64,000 nt of DNA from Callipepla californica brunnescens. Its lineage: Eukaryota > Chordata > Aves > Galliformes > Odontophoridae. Every line of letters begins with the position of its first letter. The stretch's first letter is position 1. The stretch spans positions 18,841,152 through 18,905,151 of the forward strand of contig JALIRH010000007.1 of the NCBI GenBank assembly GCA_023055505.1. Direction: 5' to 3'. The position numbers and the translations under genes were made by a program. Of this stretch, positions 40,061-53,106 are shown in pieces. The notes beneath the pieces are model-generated. The model searched no databases, was not told where the DNA came from, and saw nothing but the letters and a program-made list of their open reading frames with translations.

Positions 40061-41149
40061 GTTGTGCAGTTGGTTAAATACTTCATGGATTCGTTTTATA
40101 AGATGCTGCTGTTCAGAAGAGTTACGACACTGGCTGCTCATAAGACATTTTTTTCTTACATGTGCAAGATTTAATCACTGAAACTAAGTTTACTAATCTA
40201 CCAGCCAGTTTTGAGAGGATTCACCAAGCAGAAATGGAGACTGAAAAATAATAGGGAAATAAGTGCTGCAGAAGGAAAAGTGCAGTGATCATAATGGAAC
40301 ATGGCTGTCTCCAAGGAGGAAAAGAAGAGTTGGGCATAACACAGGGTGTTAAGAGTTTGGGGCTGACTGTGGAGATAAGGGACCAGAAATAGAGTCTTGT
40401 GAATGTGACAGATCTAACAAAGAAGTGAGAGGAGAAGTTGGAAGATGGGTTAAGGTTCTGATTTTATTTGTGGTAAGCCTGGAGTGTCAGGGAGCTCCTG
40501 AGGGGAGCTTCTAGCAAGAAGCATGACCTGCAAATGTAACCCAAGTTTGTTTTTTTAATGGCTGTTAAATTTCTGAGTCTTAATGAGGTGGCAGCAAGGC
40601 TGTTATTTATCATGTCTCTGATGCACTGTTGAAAATAATCTGTAATGCAACTATAAATTCACTGTGCTTAGAGGAAAAGAGAAAAAAAACACTCAAAAAG
40701 GGAGAAAGCAATGTAGGTTCCTAAGATAGATAGCCTGGGCCTTTTGGCAGACCTTGTAACTTATGGTCCTGCCGTTTCCTATCTTGCTAGGAAACATCGA
40801 GACCCAAATGTGATGTGTCCAAAATCAGCTTTGGTCAGTTTTACGTTCCCTTGCCAGCCACACTGTGTAAATTTCAGTGGCAGAGTTTCAACTGGGTTTG
40901 TGTTTCTCATTCGTGTCTCTTGGGTACTGAAGGTGCAGCATTGATTTGTCCTCTTTCCCCCAGCCCTTCTTGGCATCTGTTCTGCTCAGTGGGTCAACAG
41001 TAGGATTAAAACGGTGTTAAAATTTGGAAAGTTGACCAAGAGCCACTGAGAAATACAAGAATAAAACTTTCAGGTAAAACTCATAAGAATGTTGGGTGGA
41101 GAGGAGGGAATAGCAGCTGCATTTTTGGATGGAAATCCTGATAGTTCTG

Positions 41150-41600
41150 TCAGTCAGAATGAAATCTCACATTACACAGCGTTTTCAGTCTGGGAATTAC
41201 CCTAATTGCTTTGCTGAAATCCTTACAAATTGATTTGCAGATTGCATTGAAATCATTTCTCTCCCAACCGAAATGTCATCTTTACTAATAATGGGCATCT
41301 GAAATAGGAAACGAATAACGTGCAATCCATTTGTAATTGTACAGGTGAATTCATGGAGGCAGAATGTAATCTGCCAAGAAGCAGCAAGATCGTTACTTGT
41401 ACTCTTCCGATAAACGTCACGGGTGTTTAGCAGCCATGGGAGGGTGAACTCAGCCCTGCGGATCTGAATCGATTTTGAGGTGTTCGCACTAGCATTTGTC
41501 ATATCACGGGTTGAAGCCAATGGGCAGCGTTTCCTCATTCCTGTCAGGGTTTACTAGCAGCAGGTTAATTGCTTTCACAGGCTAATTGCTGAAATAGGGG
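41150..41600. promoter_or_regulatory. Candidate conserved non-coding element
   Basis: Repeat-free, complex sequence with several homeobox-type cores (taattgc appears at least twice near 41.57 kb, aattacc near 41.2 kb). It shows no coding signal in any frame. The call rests only on texture and motif content; no alignment was possible. Confidence 0.3.
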
Positions 41601-42029
41601 GAGTGGTGTTTGCTTATGTTGCTTATTGGATCAGGACCTGGTGTACAGGGGGTGGAGAGACCTGCTTGTCCCTAACCACAACCAAGAGCTCTGCAGAGAA
41701 GCCCTACAATGAGCACACGTGGTCACTTCTGTCTATAGAAGGCTTTAACATCCAGGTCGTTGTATACAGCATATATTCTAAGCTATCAGCAACTATTGAA
41801 ATGCACTGCTTTATAAAATGCATTTCGGAAGTCCAAACCTTTTTTCATTGTTTCCAGTAAATAATTATAAAACTATTTAAACCACTTATCCAGGCCACAA
41901 CATGTTTCAAGTTTAATGAAATAGAAGTGTAAAAGCCTCAGATATTGCTCACATTAAAGAGATGTGTTGTTGAGCCTTTCAGTAACAGTAGCATCAGCGG
42001 GACTCAGATATAAATAATTAGTGGAATTT

Positions 42030-42480
42030 GCACACACTTGGCTGAATTGCAAGTTTAATATATTTTCATTGATTCTCCCCATAGCTAATACTCATTTATA
42101 ATTATTTGAGAAGAGCAGGGGGAGGGAGCGGAGCTGGGAAGCCTTTACCTTAGAGTAAATCAGATTGATTTTTACTTAACTTTCCCAAGGAATGCTGAAT
42201 AGTTTAACATGAATTGGACCCCAGTGATTATGATGAGAAAATAATAGCACTATTAAAAATAATCACTGCCTGGGATTTATATCTAAGCAGTTGCCTCACA
42301 TGTGCATATAAAATGCTCTGAACAATAGAAACCAAGGTGTAATTATATGTGCTTAAGTGTTGTTATGACTGAACAATTGCTTACATTTGAAACCAGACTT
42401 TAAGTTTAAAAAGAATATGCATTTATTTTTATACGACCATTCTGTTTGGTTGTAGTCACCCTCTACACTGAGGCTTTCTT
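42030..42480. promoter_or_regulatory. Candidate conserved non-coding element
   Basis: AT-rich but non-repetitive block with many ATTA/TAAT cores (for example tataattattt, gattatgatgag, gtgtaattata), bounded by ordinary sequence. Inference from motif content only. Confidence 0.3.
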
Positions 42481-43189
42481 CAATTTTCCAGTTGAGTTGT
42501 TATTTCCAAGCTTAAAAAAGTCCTAAGTACTGAACTACTGCAAACTGTGCATGCATGTGTTTATTACGGGTAATGGGAAAGCGTTTGGTGTTGGAAAATT
42601 CACATATGTAGAAATTAAAAGTTCTGGGGAAACACTTCAAGGGGCTGTCTGACAGAAAAGCTCCTCAAGCTCTGGAGTTGTGTGTGTGGCAAAAAGATTG
42701 AGAGCCCTTGAAGGCACTTGGGTTGGTTTTATGAGACCAGAAGGTCAGCCCTTGGGATTTTGCTGGATGCCACTCTTAGCCTGCTCCTGTAGAGAATTAC
42801 AGTTTCAAGCAATTCTTAGGTAAGAAACCTGTTGCCCAAACATATGTGGAGTATAACAGCTTTTTTGAATCTTATATTTTTAACTCTTAGTAAACTGAGA
42901 TTCACTCCATGAGCTCCTTATGGATCTGGAGGCTGCAAATTGGAAGTCGATTGTTAAATTTTACATGCAGGGTGCAGTACTGATCGCACAGCATCGTGGC
43001 TGGGGGACAGCTGGAAAATCAGGTGTCTCCAGGAATGGTGATTTAACACTGGGTATCCAGAATAATTGGTTATTTTTTTCTTATCCCTACCCAAACCCAT
43101 GACAGTTGTTTCCGCTCATCCCTACAACAAAATTCAGTGGTAAAATGCGAACAATTTTGTTAAGGAGGGGGTTTACTTTTACACCAGCC

Positions 43190-43600
43190 TTGTTAAAAAT
43201 GTAGGATGGTGCCTACGACTTACCCAGTAACAGGTTCATTAGAACAGGCAATTGCTCTTGAGCAGATGTGTTTATTTCCGTGGTGCTGCAGCTGGGCCAT
43301 TATGTGACTTGTTTTCTGGATGGCAGCAAGGTCGCACCTCTACCCAAGGCACATTATTACTTACTTGCTGATAATTTTTTGCTGAACAGGACTGCAATAT
43401 GATCCCTAAATGACACATTAAATTGTTGTTTATATATAATTTGGCCACATTAGTGTGTGGGAATTAGCATAATAGATATGAAACTCCTGCTTGAATTTCA
43501 GAAGTTGGTTTCCTTCTCAAGCCCCCCATGGATCACATTTGGGGTCATTAAGTCATTAGCAGGCAGCAGGGAAGTTATAATTTTGCTTTTCTTCCACCTA
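43190..43600. promoter_or_regulatory. Candidate conserved non-coding element
   Basis: Complex repeat-free block with gcaattgct, an E-box-like cagctg, ggccattatg and paired 'cattaagtcattag' motifs. No coding potential seen. Inference from motif content only. Confidence 0.28.
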
Positions 43601-46600
43601 ACTGCTCAACAGTACAGCCTCTTTTCTACTCGCATTACCACATCTACTGAAGTTGATTACTGACATGGTCTCTGAGTATACCTATTCTGGTTATACGAGA
43701 AAAGGTGAGAATTTGACTAAAGCTGTTAAATCTACGTGATAAAATTATCTCCTTGGATACCTGCTGGTTGCTCTGATCCTATGCTTGCTTATCCCTTGGC
43801 TTCCTTCTCTTGTTTGATAATACAACTTCCTATAATCCATGTGAGCCTTGCAATATATTTCACTCACTGGCTGACATTTCCCTTTGCTGTTGATATTTAT
43901 CACTACGTATCCCAAAAATGCCTGTCAGTTAATCACTCATCACTCAGCAGAATGTTATTAGAGCTGGGGACTAAACACCTGGATTCCAGATGAGGGGCGT
44001 TTATCAATTCCAGTGGCCCATGCTGTGAAAGAAAGGGGAACTGCACTGCGTTGTTGCCAGCAGTCTGTGGAAAAGTGAGGGTACAAAGCAAACTCTGGAC
44101 CAAAGTTTAGGGTTATCTTTTAGAGTAATCTTACAACTGCAGTGTATTTTGGCTCCTTCTTACCTCATCTGTTGTGGTGCACAGATTGTTCTGTCTCACA
44201 ATGGAAAAAAAAAAAAAAGTGCCAAACCCTTTAAATGCTATTTTGAAAATAATAATTTCAAGGAGATTTAAGAGCATATTGGAAGAGAGAATATGAACAG
44301 GCTGAGGCAATGTTATTTAATATAGGATAGCTTTTTTCAGGCTTTGGAAGACACTAATAAATAAAAGAGAGCAATGGTTTCTAATTTGTTTTCTAATAGT
44401 GCACAATTTCATGCTTTCCATGTGTTGTAAGCATGGGAGCAGCCAACAGCAGCACTGCCCATGGGGAGCTCTGGGAAGGGGCTCAGTTGTATTGAAGGAG
44501 AGACTGAGAGAACATTGCTCTCTCCTGTAAGAAATATTGGTGTGTTCTGCTGTAGAGAGATCAGCTTCCCAGACAGTGAATGGCTTTCAGCCTTGCTCTC
44601 TGCTTTGCCCATTTGTTATCCAAGCCCCAAGCTCAGGAGTACTTGAAAAATGAGTTGCTACGGCTGCAGTGTCTTGGTTAGTAAATAGGTTTTTGTTTGT
44701 CATCCAAACACCAGGGTTCTCTGTCCACTTTCATGAGCCATGTCATACCTAATGCACTTCCTTCCCAAAAATATTCTCCCGGCTGTGCTCCTTGTGAGGG
44801 CCTGTATAGCTTTGTGTAATATAGGTCTGTGTGCAGTACAGGCAATGAGGGAAATGCTGTGCTGGGTCTACACAAATGTGGGACAGAATCTGAGCCAAGG
44901 AAATCCCTCTCAGATGGAGGAGCAGCTCCTGCCCTCACCAAATGCTGCTGGCATGACATCCTGCTGTCATTTCCCTCCTGATCTGACTGTCCAGTGAAGT
45001 GTTTGAATGTTGTTGGAGGTAAGTGACAGAAGTTGCAGTTGTTTCTTTTATTTATGTATTCGTGAGATGTTTCTCAAAGGGAGTGGATTTTTAGAGGGAA
45101 ATTCCTAGTCTTGAAAGAGAATGGGGGATTTGATTCCATCTCTGTCATTTGGGTTCCATATTATGATTGGTGTAGCAGTTATTTTGGAGAAATAACTGGA
45201 CTGAGAGGTTTTTTGTTTGTTTGTTTTTATCCAAATTCCCTTTTATCAGGATGCAAAGAATAAATAAATGGGATTGTTTTTTTTTTTCCAAGACAGGAAA
45301 ATCATCCAATCCAGACTTTTTTGGTTATTCCACAGTGTCTCCTGAAGGTCTTTAGGTGCTATAACCTTTTGTGGAGTTGTTTTTGACAGCTCAGAGCAGT
45401 TGCTCTCTGTGGTATTTGATGAGTAATGACGTTTGATTAGCACATGAGCACTGGTTGGTGTAGAAATAGAAGCTCAGTGCAGAAATTGGGCAAGGTTCCA
45501 GTCCTGAAGTTGTCAAGAGCAGAGAGAACAAGATGTATAACAAGCAGAGGGGTCATTCAGATCCATGCCGAAACTTCGGTGCTGAAGTTTTATGTGCACA
45601 GTAACTTTTTACCCGTTTTAATCTTCATGGATGTGAGCTGAGACAGGCCCAAAGCACAAGGAGGTGACAGTGGGGTACCATGAGCACCATGAGGAGCTGT
45701 TGGGGCTGTGTCTGCCCTGGAAGCAGATGAAAGTCTTATACACACACAGACACGCATGTAGTCACCATGCTGCAGAGGTGGTGCTAGCACTGCTGAGACC
45801 TGCAGGAAACATGCAGACATCCATGCTGCTTTTGTTAACTGTTTTCTTAAGCAGCCTAACAAAGCTGATAAAGCATCTCTGTGTCTACCCTGAGGGCTTC
45901 CTGGGCAGAGCTAAGCTGGCTTTGAGATAGGACTATTTTTTTAAGCATTCATAACCAATGTAGCTGTTCCAGTGAAGCTTTATAGGATGCAGTTAGCCAT
46001 GATGAGGAGGACTCCTGTGCTGCTAACCTTTGTACTGTATTTCAGGCTGGGCTTCCTCTATTTTTCAATTGGGATGTTCGATGTATGCACAACTGCAATT
46101 TGTCTGTCAATAAAATTGCTATTTCCTCCCCGTGCTCACCTGTTATGATGATGCTGAGGCGATGCCAGCTGCAGTGCGTTTGTAAACAGGGCCAGATTGG
46201 GACTGCATATTCCATTCTGTAGGACCGTGGCTGTAGAGGAACCTGAGCATCACTGCATTAAGCAGTTCCCTCTGCTTTCCTATTTCTCACTCTCCTTGGT
46301 GCTTCTTCATCTTGGGGAAGCAGATCCTGCAGGCAGTTTTACCTGCAGCTCAGGAAAACCACACAAAGTGATATTCTGGCTTTGCATTTGCCATTGTGCC
46401 CGCTTCAGAAGCTTTGGGCACTGTGATGGATCAAAGACACTGTGAACCAATTTTGCTGTAGTTTCGGGGGCAGAGTTTCTGCCAGCGCCGTTCTCCATCT
46501 GTCGGCAGAAACAGTGTTGGTTCTGAAAGCTGTACTGCAGAGCAGAGCTCTTTATTCCCTGCAACTGCCTATGACCTGCTAGAGGAGTTCTGTGCGGTCA

Positions 46601-46689
46601 GGCACTGAAAGCACTGTCCTGCAGTTCTCGATATAGTAGCACTGGATAAAGCCCGCTCCTCCTGTCCCTGGGGCAGCTGCACCGCAGCA

Positions 46690-46960
46690 CAGGTCGGGGC
46701 CACGTGTGATATAAACCACCAAATAATTCAGTTGCAAATTAGATGCACAGCCAGGGAGGAGGATATGATGCGCTCATTCTAACAGAGGGCTTTGTCATTT
46801 ACAATGACCTCCGGCAACAGCTACTCCTTATTTATATTAATATGATTTTGGATTGTTTCCAGTGTATTATCGCTGAAGGGACGTATTGTTAGATAAGATT
46901 ACTGACTTGCTCCCGCAGGAGCAGAGTTCAGTGTTGTCTTCTTATTTGTTATCCCTGCTC
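46690..46960. promoter_or_regulatory. Candidate regulatory block with inverted repeat
   Basis: Contains an E-box-like cacgtg, a caaattagatg motif and a perfect 6-base inverted repeat with a 3-base spacer (gtcatt-tac-aatgac, 46794-46808), the arrangement of a dimer binding site. Repeat-free and non-coding. Confidence 0.3.
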
Positions 46961-47103
46961 ACTCCTTGCTGCGTATTTATTCTTCATGTTTTGTTTAAAC
47001 TAAGGTCCAAACAGACTGCTGCAGATGCGCATCATTTTCCTCATGGCTTGCTATGTGCTGAGGTCTCCATAGCGGCGATGGCGAGGAGGACTTGTCAGCA
47101 ATT

Positions 47104-47350
47104 TCACAGACTCATTAAGGTTGGAAAGACCACTAAGAGCATCTAGTCCAACTGCTGACCTGTCACCGCCATACCAGTCATATCCCATAGTGTCACACCT
47201 ACACATTTCTTGAACGCCTCCAGGACAGTGACTCCATCACCTCCCTGCAGCCTGTCCCAATAACACACCACTCCTTCTGAGAAGAAATTTTTCCTAATGT
47301 CCAACTGGAGCCTCCTTTGATGCAAATTAAAACCATTATTTCTCATCAGC
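47104..47350 (-). mobile_element. CR1 LINE 3' fragment
   Basis: Complement of a CR1 end: ctcattaaggttggaaagac, then catctagtccaactgctgac, then ttgaacgcctccagg and gaagaaatttttcctaatgt. About 245 bases; 5'-truncated. On the minus strand, 'LQLDIRKNFFSEGVV' is a remnant of the ORF2 C-terminus. Confidence 0.93.
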
Positions 47351-47748
47351 TTGCTGTCTTCTGGCTCTGCTGGACACAGCAAGGTTTGGGGTTGCTGCTA
47401 GAGCAGGGCTCAGCTGTGTTCCCTTTCTCTGCGTGGCCCTGAAGGGGACAGAGCACAGCCCTGGTAGCTCACACCACAGACATTCAACCAGTCCTCTGCT
47501 CTCAGCAGAGGTGCCTGGAAGTGACTTTTCCCCCTTCATCAAATGAATGAATGCGAAGTGGTACTGTTCCCTACTGGCTATGTTGTATTAAGTGCTGCAA
47601 AACACCCAGAGAATTAAATAACAGGTCTGGAAATCAATCTCACTAGCTACTGCTTTTCCCCTTCTAATATGAGCTGAAGATTTAAAAGCCTAGAACTGCA
47701 GTAAAAAATTCAGAAGATGAATATTCTTCTATCAGACATTGAATATTG

Positions 47749-47752
<4 letters not shown>

Positions 47753-47787
<35 letters not shown>
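47753..47787. repeat. 35-base T homopolymer
   Basis: The longest homopolymer in the window. It produces a spurious poly-lysine open frame on the minus strand. Its stated length should be treated with caution. Confidence 0.92.
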
Positions 47788-47789
<2 letters not shown>

Positions 47790-48581
47790 AGAAGGAAATT
47801 TCTGGGGGTATAAGAGAACTGTATATTAGAAAATGACAATGATGTAATGTTGGCATCAGAAAAATAGCTGTTGTGTTTTCTATTTGTTCTATACTGCTCA
47901 TGGTTGGGGAATGAATCTTCTCTGCACCAAGAGGCTGAGCCATAGGTTATGACAAAAATCTAGGGATCAGCTCAGGAACAGTTGTGCCTGCTTGCAGAAA
48001 AGAGCTATCTCCTGATCAAGGGAGAGAGCCAGGGAGGAAATCTTGGTCGTTCTCAGGTAGCAGCTTTAGAAAACTTGCCTTTTGAGATGTCTGATAAAAT
48101 AGATAAGGATGTAGAATAGCAGTACTCTGTGCTGCCTGCACACATAGTTCTGCACACACACCAGCTCTGCAGCCTTCCATGGACACTGCAGTACTTGCAC
48201 AGCTCCCTAGAGCTAAGATGCCATAGATCTTCCTTTTGCTCTCTCCTTCAGTCCTTTTTTTTTTTTTTTTTTTTGCATATCTTTCATCTGTTGTCATGTT
48301 ATGATCTTGTAAATCTTTAAATATCCTTATTTATCTCTCACTTTTTTAGCTTTGCTCAGATAACAACAGCAATGGGGTTTCCCAGCTTCAGAGACACTGC
48401 CTTCCCACAAAGCACAGCCATTGTATTTCTGCCCACGGATTAGCTTGTCCCTGTCCCAGTGTGACAAACAGACAGCAATGCCATGTGAGCAGGGAGGGCT
48501 AATGTTCTCCATGGCTGGTAGAGGAGACTCTATGAAGGAACTGTTAGGAGTGAATAAGGAGCAAATGTCTTCCATCTTGGC

Positions 48582-49055
48582 CTCTCACTACAAGAAGGAT
48601 ACTGGGGCCCTGGAGCATGTCCAGAGAAGGGCAATGAAGCTGTGAAGGGCCTGGAGCACAAGCGACTGAGGAAACTGGAGTTGTTTAATCTGGACAAGAG
48701 AAGGCTCAGGGGACACCTTGACAGATCTGAAACCTACCTTAAAGGAGGTTGTGGCAAGGTGAGGGTCAGCCTCTTCTCCCACATAACTAGAGATAAGACT
48801 AGAAGGAATGGCTTCAAGTTGTGCCAGGATCTGTTCATATTGGATATTAGGAAAAAATTACTCTCTAGAAGAGTGGTCAGACAGGCTGCCCAGGAGGTGG
48901 CTGAGTCACCATCCCTGCAGGTGTTCAAGGAATGTTTAGATGTGGTAACTAAAGGATGTGGTTTAGTGGAGAAATATTGGTGGTATGTGGGCAGTTGGAC
49001 TAGATGACCTTGAAAGCCCTTTCCAGCCTTGGTGATTCTTTGATTCTAAGATTAT
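48582..49055 (+). mobile_element. CR1 LINE fragment with ORF2 C-terminus
   Basis: About 470 bases in sense orientation. Translation shows the CR1 ORF2 C-terminal pattern: GLEHKRLRKLELFNLDKRRL, then GNG-like RRNGFKLCQDLFILDIRKKL, and 'ESPSLQVFKECLDVV'. An early TGA in another frame and indels break it. The 3' end carries gttggactagatgaccttga and imperfect 8-base tail units (gattctttgattctaag). Confidence 0.95.
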
Positions 49056-49419
49056 AGATTTTGGGGAAAAAAATGAAGCCAAGCTTTCCCCCATCACTGG
49101 TAATGCTTTTGGATGGTTACTCACCCCAACTTGAAATACGGTGGATGTTGGGAGTTACTTTTGCCTCCCAGGCCACAAAAATGTCAACCAAAAAAACAGG
49201 CTTATCTGAAGAAAAGCAGAAAAAATGCAGTCTTACTGTGCAGCGAGCACCATAGGGGAGATGCTCTGTTCGGTCGATTTACCACACCGTGTACAGTAGG
49301 GCTTGTGGCTAAGTACAGAAGCTGGATTCATCCAGGCGTATATCCATTAGGTTCATCTGTTTCATGTTGACATCAACTCAAATGCTCTCAACAGGGGCTT
49401 GTTGTGCTGAGACTGTCAC

Positions 49420-49630
49420 CTTGAGTAATGGCTGCTCGTGTGATAACTCAATGTAGCTATTGGAAAGCGAATGACTTACCGAGGCTTTTTGTCGATCCAT
49501 TGTACAGCACAAATTCCTGTTTTTATAAATGGGGGCTGGAGCCTCCTATGATAAATCAGAGTGTTTGTTGCTCCCTGTGTTTCCAGCATAGTTAATATAA
49601 GCTCACAATCATGCAAATCACTCTTAATAC
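49420..49630. promoter_or_regulatory. Candidate non-coding element with POU octamer
   Basis: Repeat-free block containing an exact octamer ATGCAAAT at 49611-49618, plus gttaatataa and gcgaatgactta motifs. The octamer is the canonical POU/OCT site. No coding signal. Inference only. Confidence 0.3.
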
Positions 49631-51129
49631 AACCACAAAATTAATACTTCAGGTGAAGATGGTGATGGTGAAAGATACCTCTAACAGTGTTGTTGTCAGT
49701 ACCCTCCAAAACTTACCTCAGCTCTCTCTGGAGAAACTGGTTGGCAAGCAAGATGTGGGGCATGGGTTCAGCCCTGCTGACCTTGGTACCAGTGTTCTTA
49801 CTAGTGTGGCAGGACTGACAAATTGCAATCACAGTGAGAGAACTGATCTTGCACTGCTTGGAAAGCATTGTTTGGGGAGCAGGCCTTTGGCAGGCACTTT
49901 GGGAACAGAGGCTTGGAGGACTGCCATGAAGGGGTGGGATTGCTTCTCTCCTTCATGTGCTTGCTGTGACACTATAGCAATCATGCTGGATACAAGAAAA
50001 GGTTAGGTGGAAAAGGGACAAGCATTTGATCCTTTAAATTACTCTAAATTTAACATCAATGGCCTCTGAAGTGTACTTGCTCTCTCCAGACCCCTTCCCT
50101 TCTTTAACCCCAGGTTTTTCTATATGATTTGAAATGGGAATAATGTGTGTATAGCTTAGTGTCGCTATTTTTTTTTCCACGAATCCAGACCCAGTTTCTG
50201 CTAATTTCAGTGTCTTTACCTGAAATACTTTTTCCTTACACTGGTATTACCTGTTAGCTCTGGTGTGGGTACAGCTATGGTTGGTGCTTGCCGGTATAAA
50301 CCACAGATGCTCTTCAGCTCCACCTTGGAGGATTCATGCAGAGAAGAGCTTTAGATATTCTATACGGAGTATGTAATGATCACAGACGTTTCTGAGATGT
50401 ATTGGTGACTGCCTGGCTGCCAGCCATTTATTTGACACAGGTGGCATGGGGTGAGCAAAAAGAACTCTAAAACAGCTCCCATATTTTAATCTGACTTTTT
50501 TTTTTTTTTTTTTCTTTTGACAAGGGGAGGGAGATTATTTTCTGGCATTCCTCCATAGCTTTGCACAGTCTCAAATTAAATTGCTAGACTGCAGCCCTGA
50601 GAGATTTTAATTTACATTTCAATGGTCCAAAGCAGCAGTTAGTAAATCTTCTTAGAGTAAGCTGAAAGGATCTGATTTTACCACTGAGTATGCAGTGGGG
50701 TGCTTTTTCATGTTGCTAGCCCCTGCCCTCCACCTTTACCTCCATTTGTTTTCCCTGTTGTACTTCCTTAAGATATCTTATATGACTCTTCCTGGAAAAT
50801 AAATCCTCCATCTCTTTTCTCAGGGTGCATGTAGACCACCACCTGCACTGTGAATCCCATGAGGTGTTTCCATGTGTGTTTTAAAAACTGTCTGGGCTGG
50901 CAGATAAAAACAACACTATATTTACATTAAAAATAAAACCCAAAGCTCCAAAACCTAAGAAGCTGCTCCCTCAGTAAAACTATTATTCCTTGGGGGCCAG
51001 CCACCTCCTCACCTTCCACATTAACCTGTAGGCAGCTGCAGATTTTGACAAATTCTGTAAGTGCTATATGACATTACAGAGAATGGAGATGGGTACCAAG
51101 CACAGGTTATTGTAAAGAAGTGCCTTGGA

Positions 51130-51480
51130 TGCCCAGAAAAAATAATTTAGTGGGAAATGAATGTATGAGGCAGTCCGTGACCTCTGGTAGAGATCTGACT
51201 CACTTAATACTTGACAAATGTTTTAAGCTCAGTGGCTGCCTTTGGAGGAATGGAGCGTGCACTTAGCCCAACCGTAAACATTTTTTCCAGAATAACACAG
51301 GAGTTAATGTACTACAATAAAAGCAGCTGCTTTATTTAATGACCCATTTAATCATGTAATTCCTGTATTTAGCTATGAAATTACGGCAGTTCTCAAGAAG
51401 GCCGAGTGTCCTGGCAATGATGTGTCTGTTATTTATGAGGGAAGGAAAACAACAAATGAGAGTTGTAAACAACTTAGCAG
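51130..51480. promoter_or_regulatory. Candidate conserved non-coding element
   Basis: Non-repetitive block rich in TAAT-type cores (tttaatgaccc, tttaatcatgtaatt, gaaattacgg). No coding signal. Inference from motif content only. Confidence 0.28.
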
Positions 51481-53106
51481 TACTGGAGACATCTTTAGTC
51501 TGGGCCTGGAGCTGCAGTCCTTGGGTCATCCCTGTCTCATGCTAGGCAGATACCTCTTCCTTGCTCCTCTCCCTGCTCACTGCAGCTCAAAAACTTGAGT
51601 TTTACAGGAAAAATCCCAAAAATGCTTTTGGAGAGTTCTGGTGTTAGACTGCAAACTCTGCAAGGCTGTGCTTGAGTTTCTCTAGTGCAGTGCAGGCACA
51701 ATTCATTCAGCAATGCTACTCTTAACGCTGGCCTGTCTTATTTGTTTTCTTCATCCCTTGCTGCTGAGAAAGCAAACTGAATAGATTTGCTCATACCGTC
51801 CAGTATCTAATCTGTTAAATAATAAATGAGCATCATAAATTATGCTTTTTTAGGGAATACAGTGGACCAGATGTGGTTGCTTGCTTGCTTATAATCACTG
51901 TACTGCACAATCTCTTTTTTCTGTCTTCAGAAAAAGAATATTAAAGGAAAGAGATGCAGCAAAAGATTCAGCAAGTGTTACTGACTGGAAGATAATGCAA
52001 TTGTATTTAAAATGGAAATTGTTCTTATTCTCATTCAAAATCATCAAGGGAATTAAGATTCTAGTATTGTTGAGCAAACATACTTGCAGTAATGTTTCTG
52101 ATTTGTACGTGAAACATTTTTTTTTCCAGTCTTGCAATGATCAGCACTTCGTGTACTTTGCTAGCTTGCTCTTCATGTTATTCCTTCTGACACTGCTTTT
52201 ATGATCCTGACTGATGTGGGCTTGGTAGTGGGGGAATGTTTTGCATTGGATTAGAGTTTGGAGATGGTTGCTTTCCACTTGATACTCCCTTTGGAGTTCA
52301 TAAGCTTGTCTATGTTCAGTAAATAAAAACTCCTTTTCTTGTGTTATTGTTTATGTATCCCAGTTTACCAGAGCCTGGTAATAAAACTGTACTGGGTTAC
52401 TCTTCTTTTGTAAGCAGCAACATGCTATTTATTTTTTTGTTGTGGCTGGAGGTGGAATAGCCTCAGGATAAAGGAAAACAAAATTGCAAAATATCCCTAT
52501 TATGCTGGCATGACCTTGAAAGGAATCCACTTTATTACAAGCTCCCTCTGCCTCTTGCGTATTGATAGGTCCACTATGAATTGTAGAAGCAGTTGGATAT
52601 TTTCTGAGTTTTTCTCTTAGTGCCCAAGGTGGGTGGTTGGAATTTCATTCTCTCTTTGCTTTCCTATGATTTCCATAACTCATGTTTAAAGTGCATTTTA
52701 CCTCTGGAGTGCTAATATGTAGAAGCAGTACAATCTTATAAAGCAATTTCATTTCCCCTGTGTATACAGATTTGGATTTAGTTTTGCCCAGTGCTGATGA
52801 ATGTTTTAATTTTTTTTTTGCTTATTTTTATTCTTACTCTCAGTCTTGCAAATCTGTCTGGAAAGGACTGAAATGGGTTTTCTTCTGATTTTCTCAGCAC
52901 AAGGGAACTGTTAAATTAGATCTGCTTGCAGTGCCAGGTGGAGCCCCTAGCTGCCTCTGTGGGAGAACAATAAGGGAATAGACAATGAGCTTCGACTGTG
53001 AAAACTTCAGTGATGGGGGTCAGGAGTAAAACAGAAGGAGCTGCTCTCTGACAGCGACAGGGCCCGAGGGAACATCATGAGGCTCTGTCAGGGGAGGGGC
53101 AGCTGG

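Larger units (their letters stand above)
40061..47103. other. Intergenic, with candidate conserved non-coding blocks
   Basis: No exon or recognisable mobile element in 7 kb, in contrast to the CR1-bearing flanks. Several blocks have the look of developmental enhancers and are listed separately. An AATAAA at 46109-46114 could belong to an unrecognised non-coding transcript, but nothing else supports one. Confidence 0.5.
49056..53106. other. Intergenic, with candidate non-coding blocks
   Basis: No recognised exon. An 18-base T run lies at 50496-50513. Two repeat-free blocks are listed separately. The 131-codon frame at 49611-50006 (+) has no family resemblance. Confidence 0.5.

Noticed and set aside
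46109..46114. AATAAA as the 3' end of a second gene
   Set aside because: No upstream exon or open frame supports a transcript; a hexamer alone is expected often in AT-rich sequence.
47749..47943. Poly-lysine-ending open frame
   Set aside because: Created by the 35-base T run read on the minus strand.
49611..50006. 131-codon + strand open frame
   Set aside because: No homology recognised and its start lies in a repeat-free non-coding block; codon pattern not convincing.
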